DNA of 64,000 bases, from positions 62,001 to 126,000 of the forward strand of contig NZ_JASITB010000002.1 of NCBI RefSeq assembly GCF_030063455.1, written 5' to 3'. The position numbers and the translations under genes were made by a program. Below are positions 60,819 through 64,000 of this stretch, in pieces; the first letter of the stretch is position 1; each line of letters starts with the position of its first letter. The DNA is from Cryobacterium sp. PH31-O1 (GTDB lineage: Bacteria > Actinomycetota > Actinomycetes > Actinomycetales > Microbacteriaceae). The notes below the pieces were generated by a model that saw only the letters and a program-made list of their open reading frames with translations, was not told the origin of the DNA and did no database searches.

Positions 60819-62324
60819 ATGACCCAAACCAAACCCGATTCGACGACAGCACCGGAAACCGCCCTGCACAAGGGACGGCTCGGCGTTGTCGGAATCGTCT
60901 TCTTCGTCGTCGCGGCCGCGGCCCCCCTCGTGGGAATGACCGGCGCGGTGCCGGTGGCGATCGTGCTCGGAAACGGAGCAGCGGCCCCCGGCGCCTACGT
61001 GGTCGTCGGGCTTACTCTGCTCGTTTTCAGCGTCGGCTACGCGGCGATGAGCCAGCGGGTCACCAACGCGGGCGCCTTCTTCGCGTACATCGGCCGCGGC
61101 CTCGGGCGCCACCTCGGCACGGCATCGGCGTTCGTGTCGATCCTCGCCTACCTGGCCATTCAGCTGGCCATCTACGGGTTCTTCGGTGCGCTGATGGCCG
61201 GTCAGGTCGGCGTGCTCCCCTGGTGGGCCTGGTCTCTCCTCTCCTGGGGCGTCGTGACCCTGCTTTCCCTGCTCAGCGTCGACGTGGGCGCCAAGGTACT
61301 CGGCGTGCTCATGCTGCTTGAACTGACCGCGCTCGTGGTCACCGCGGTCGCCATTTTGATCGACGGCGGGCCTGAGGGCGTCAACTTCTGGGCCTCGTTC
61401 GACCCCGCCGCCATCGTCGCCGGGGGCCTGGCCGGCTCGGCCGGCATCGCCTTTGCGTTCGCCTTCGCCTCCTTCATCGGCTTTGAGGCCACCGCCATCT
61501 ACGGCGAGGAATCCAAGGACCCGAAGACCGTCGTGCCGCGCGCTACCTACCTCGCCGTCGTCGTCATCACCGTTCTGTTCGGCCTGACCGCATTCGCGAT
61601 GGTGACCGGCATGGGAGCATCGACCGTGGTCGAGAAGACCGTCGAGCTGTCGACGGTCGCTGGCGTTCCGCTGGCCGACCCGGCTGCTGTGCTGTTCGCG
61701 CTGGCCACCCAGTACATCGGCCCGTGGATGGCGACGGTCATGAGCATCCTCGTGCTGTCGAGCCTGTTCGCCGGGCTCCTGGCCTTTCAGAACGCGGCCA
61801 GCCGCTACCTGTTTGCACTCGGTCGCGGCGGTGCGCTGCCAAAGCCCCTTCGCAAGGTCAACGGCCGCGGCGCGCCGAGCACGGCTTCGCTTGTTACCTC
61901 CGTCATCACCGGCGTCGTGCTCGTCGTGTTCGCCGTGTTCCAGCTCGACCCGGTGCTCAACCTGTTCTACTGGTTCAGCGGCCTCTCGGTGATCGCGATC
62001 GTGCTCATTGAAATTCTGGTGAGCGTGGCGATCATTGCCTACTTCCGCCGCAATAAGGGTGCCGAGAACATCTTTCAAACCGTGATCGCTCCGGTGCTGG
62101 CCACGATCGGCCTGCTGCTCGGCGAATACCTACTCATGAGCCACTTCGGGTTGCTGGCCGGCACCGTGGCCGACGGTGTCGACCCGACCACCACCTCGTG
62201 GGGCCTCAGCACGATCGGCTGGGTGCTCGTGGCCCTGCCGTTCGTGCTGCTGATCGGCGGCTACGTCTGGTCCCGGCTGCAGAACCACGAGAACGAGAAC
62301 CTCGTGCGGGACGTGCTGTCGTAG
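60819..62324 (+). CDS. APC-family amino acid/amine permease
   Basis: A 501-residue transporter with 12 hydrophobic segments. Landmarks: VGIVFFVVAAAAPLVGMTGAVPVAIVLGNG near the N-terminus and FIGFEATAIYGEESKDPKTVVPRATYLAVV, the conserved APC loop. ATG 60819 has GAGGAG upstream. It is co-directional with the AraC gene (201 bases apart, with an imperfect TGGCAA/TTGCCA inverted repeat between them). Likely imports the amine oxidised by the copper amine oxidase; substrate inferred. Confidence 0.85.
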   Translation: MTQTKPDSTTAPETALHKGRLGVVGIVFFVVAAAAPLVGMTGAVPVAIVLGNGAAAPGAYVVVGLTLLVFSVGYAAMSQRVTNAGAFFAYIGRGLGRHLGTASAFVSILAYLAIQLAIYGFFGALMAGQVGVLPWWAWSLLSWGVVTLLSLLSVDVGAKVLGVLMLLELTALVVTAVAILIDGGPEGVNFWASFDPAAIVAGGLAGSAGIAFAFAFASFIGFEATAIYGEESKDPKTVVPRATYLAVVVITVLFGLTAFAMVTGMGASTVVEKTVELSTVAGVPLADPAAVLFALATQYIGPWMATVMSILVLSSLFAGLLAFQNAASRYLFALGRGGALPKPLRKVNGRGAPSTASLVTSVITGVVLVVFAVFQLDPVLNLFYWFSGLSVIAIVLIEILVSVAIIAYFRRNKGAENIFQTVIAPVLATIGLLLGEYLLMSHFGLLAGTVADGVDPTTTSWGLSTIGWVLVALPFVLLIGGYVWSRLQNHENENLVRDVLS

Positions 62325-62342
62325 ATTTTCGAAGCCCAGCGG

Positions 62343-62372
62343 GTGCGGCGCAGCCTTCGGGCCGCGCCGCAC
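62343..62372. terminator. Hairpin between permease and galM
   Basis: GTGCGGCGC (62343-62351) and GCGCCGCAC (62364-62372) with an inner GCC-ttcg-GGC. No T tract. It lies where the permease and galM transcripts converge, so it can slow polymerase on both strands. Confidence 0.6.
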
Positions 62373-62455
62373 TGGTGTTGATTGACCGGTTGTCTGGCCG
62401 TGCGCCGAGCGGTGAGTTTCATTCGAGCCGTGAGTTTCGCGCCGATTCGGACGAT

Positions 62456-63409
62456 TCAATGCCGTGAACGCCTGGATGAACGCGAGAAACCGGCGTGACG
62501 GATGCCCCATCGCACCACCCACTGCTCCCCCGGTTGCGCCCAGTGCAGACCGGCGCCGGAGTTGAACGCGTTGGCGGGGGCCGTCATCGGCTCGATTGCG
62601 ATGGCGAGGCCACGCACGGGCTCCGTTGCAGCCTGCGTGACGGGAAAGATGCGCGGAGTGAATACCTGCACGTAGCGCATGGTCTCGTCGCCCCAGAGCG
62701 TGACGCTCCGGCCGTCCGAGGCGGTGAGGGTGTGCTCGCCGGCGACACCACCGAAGCCGTCATCGAGGTCGAGGTCACCGACTTTGACTCCCCCGCGCAG
62801 ATCGAACCGGGTGCCGTCCACGGCGGTCTCGCCCGTCGGGTTGAGCCGCTCGTCGACCTCGATGTGGGTCGCGGCATTCACGCGCAGCACCAGGTCGCCG
62901 GTGGGCACGTCCCCGATTTTCAGAAACGGATGCGCCCCCACCGCGACCGGCGCCGCCTCGCCTCCCACATTGCGTACCCGGTGTGTGACGTCGAGCCCCG
63001 TGGCCGTGAGGGCGTAGGTCACCTCGGTTTCGAGGTGAAAGGGATAGCCGGACTGCGGAAACACCGTCGCGCCGAGCGTCACCGTGTCGCTGGTTTGACC
63101 CACCGCCCGATAGGGCGCGAAGCGCAGAAGCCCGTGGCTGGCGTTGTGCTTGCCCGGCTCGGTCAGAGCAAGCTGACGGGTCACGCCGTTTTGGGTCCAC
63201 TGGCCGTCGCGAATGCGATTGGGCCAGGGCACGAGCACGATTCCTGCCGCCATCGGCGGTTGAACCAGTTCATCGAAGGTCTCCACCAGATCTATGCCAT
63301 TCAGGGAATATAACCGCAGGCCGGCCGCGACCTGGGTCACGACCACCCGGGCCAGGCCACTCGGCGTCGGGAGAGTCAGTTCGTGCTGGGTTCCGGTGGG
63401 TACGTGCAT
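62456..63409 (-). CDS. galM: Aldose 1-epimerase
   Basis: A 317-residue beta-sandwich mutarotase interconverting alpha and beta hexoses. Landmarks: WPNRIRDGQW (N-terminal Arg/Asn), NASHGLLRFAPYR with a catalytic His, VGAHPFLKIG with the second His, and VQVFTPRIFP/AIAIEPMTAPANAFN with the catalytic Glu. The start at 63409 gives the family N-terminus; a longer in-frame extension reaches 63484 but overlaps the repeat tract. No SD is evident. Confidence 0.88.
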   Translation of the reverse strand: MHVPTGTQHELTLPTPSGLARVVVTQVAAGLRLYSLNGIDLVETFDELVQPPMAAGIVLVPWPNRIRDGQWTQNGVTRQLALTEPGKHNASHGLLRFAPYRAVGQTSDTVTLGATVFPQSGYPFHLETEVTYALTATGLDVTHRVRNVGGEAAPVAVGAHPFLKIGDVPTGDLVLRVNAATHIEVDERLNPTGETAVDGTRFDLRGGVKVGDLDLDDGFGGVAGEHTLTASDGRSVTLWGDETMRYVQVFTPRIFPVTQAATEPVRGLAIAIEPMTAPANAFNSGAGLHWAQPGEQWVVRWGIRHAGFSRSSRRSRH

Positions 63410-63427
63410 CCGCCCAGTGTATGGCGG

Positions 63428-63669
63428 GATCACCGTGTGGCCGGGTCGGGGATGCGCCAGACTCGCTGAAGCCGGGCCGGTCACCGTGTGGCCGGGTCGG
63501 GGATGCGCCGGTCACCGTTTAGTCGGGGCGGTCAGCGTTTAGCCGTGGCCGGTCACCGTCTAGTCGGGGCCGGTCACCGCGTAGCCGGGTCGGGGGTTGC
63601 GCCGGTCACCAATTAGTCGGGGCGGTCAGCCTTTAGCCGTGGCCGGTCACCGTCTAGCCAGATCGGGCC
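63428..63669. repeat. Degenerate minisatellite (about 20-32-base units)
   Basis: About eight units beginning GGTCACC or GGTCAGC and continuing with TTTAGCCGTGGCC, TTTAGTCGGGGC or GTGTGGCCGGGTCGGGG. There is a higher-order duplication of about 100 bases (roughly 63482-63580 repeated at 63581-63669). It fills most of the 419-base gap between galM and the carbonic anhydrase gene. No gene is seen in it. Confidence 0.8.
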
Positions 63670-63815
63670 AGCGCCGGCTCAGCTCACCGTGTGACCACGG
63701 CGGGCAGCGCGCGCCGTGCAAACTCGGGCTCGAGGCTCGAGGCTCGGGCACTGCTGGGCGCGGCCCTGCGAAACCGTGCGGGCGTCTGGAGCCGAGCGGC
63801 AGCATCCGTCGGCAG

Positions 63816-63828
63816 TAGGCTGACGCGT
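63816..63828 (+). promoter_or_regulatory. Leaderless -10 box of the carbonic anhydrase gene
   Basis: TAGGCT (63816-63821) followed by 7 bases and the ATG; no SD. Same arrangement as other leaderless genes in the window. Confidence 0.4.
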
Positions 63829-64000
63829 ATGACTGCTGACAGCGCCGCCCGAATCATCGTCCTGCCGAACACGCCGGCTCCGAGCATTGCCGAGAGCGCG
63901 TTCGTCGCTCCCGGCGCGGTGATCGTGGGCAACGTCACCCTCGCCGACCAGGCCAGCGTTTGGTACAACAGCGTGCTGCGCGCCGAACTCGAGCCGATCA
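63829..64000 (+). CDS. Gamma-carbonic anhydrase family protein, N-terminal fragment
   Basis: The first 57 codons only; the gene leaves the window at the right edge. The sequence FVAPGAVIVGNVTLADQASVWYNSVLRAELEPI is the opening of the left-handed beta-helix of gamma-carbonic anhydrase/PaaY proteins; the first conserved Arg and the hexapeptide rhythm are visible. The zinc ligands lie beyond the window, so activity cannot be judged. Confidence 0.85.
   Translation, partial: MTADSAARIIVLPNTPAPSIAESAFVAPGAVIVGNVTLADQASVWYNSVLRAELEPI

Noticed and set aside
60627..62078. A 483-codon open frame on the minus strand
   Set aside because: Antisense to the APC permease. It is rich in His, Asp and Gly repeats, the usual product of reversed GC-rich coding sequence.
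63428..63669. CRISPR array
   Set aside because: Units vary in length and sequence and are tandem without unique spacers.

Overview
The window is chromosomal DNA of a high-GC actinobacterium, most likely in the family Microbacteriaceae (Cryobacterium/Salinibacterium-like; this is inferred from protein style and codon use, no marker gene was tested). It holds a WbbL-type rhamnosyltransferase, a split acyl-CoA carboxylase with a tiny epsilon subunit, a BirA without an N-terminal HTH, many ATGA/GTGA stop-start overlaps, and several genes that look leaderless (a TANNNT -10 box 6-7 nt before the start codon).

Layout. 1-13.8 kb is a cell-surface polysaccharide locus: a Wzm/Wzt-type ABC exporter, GT2 and WsaF-type glycosyltransferases, an NDP-sugar epimerase, WbbL, a pyruvyl-transferase-family protein, a complete dTDP-L-rhamnose pathway (rmlC-rmlA on the minus strand, rmlB-rmlD on the plus strand), a GT4 and a GtrA protein. 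Together they predict a rhamnose-rich, possibly pyruvylated, cell-wall glycan. A VapBC-type toxin-antitoxin pair follows at 13.8-14.5 kb. 14.6-36.7 kb is housekeeping: an LCP ligase, purE/purK, GtrA, a PH-domain protein, birA, acyl-CoA carboxylase beta and epsilon, a response regulator with two sensor-like proteins, an RNA uracil methyltransferase, Maf, acyl-CoA carboxylase alpha, an LpdA-like flavoprotein and a nucleoside-salvage cluster (PNP, phosphosugar mutase, PTS IIB and IIA, adenosine deaminase).

36,796-46,831 is the most interesting region: a 10.0-kb integrated element flanked by 41-bp direct repeats, one of which forms the 3' part of a tRNA-Lys gene. On one arm it encodes a tyrosine integrase and an XRE-type repressor. 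Divergently it encodes an excisionase, small proteins, a likely replication initiator, a zinc-ribbon protein, HNH endonuclease, large terminase, portal, MuF-like protein, connectors, scaffold and an HK97-type capsid protein. There is no tail, lysis, tape-measure or recognisable small-terminase gene. The architecture is that of a capsid-forming phage satellite that makes and packages its own head and borrows tails from a helper phage. A decayed prophage is the main alternative.

47-64 kb is host DNA again: an SGNH-GAF fusion, a DUF445 protein, a copper-resistance operon behind a CsoR-like operator (membrane protein, DUF305 lipoprotein, CopB-type ATPase), a four-gene type VII secretion-like cassette, an AGAO-like copper amine oxidase with a TetR and an AraC regulator and an APC permease (an aromatic-amine module), galM, a degenerate minisatellite and the start of a gamma-carbonic anhydrase gene.

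A GC-rich double palindrome occurs three times (21.8, 33.8 and 56.6 kb), each time between the 3' ends of converging transcription units.
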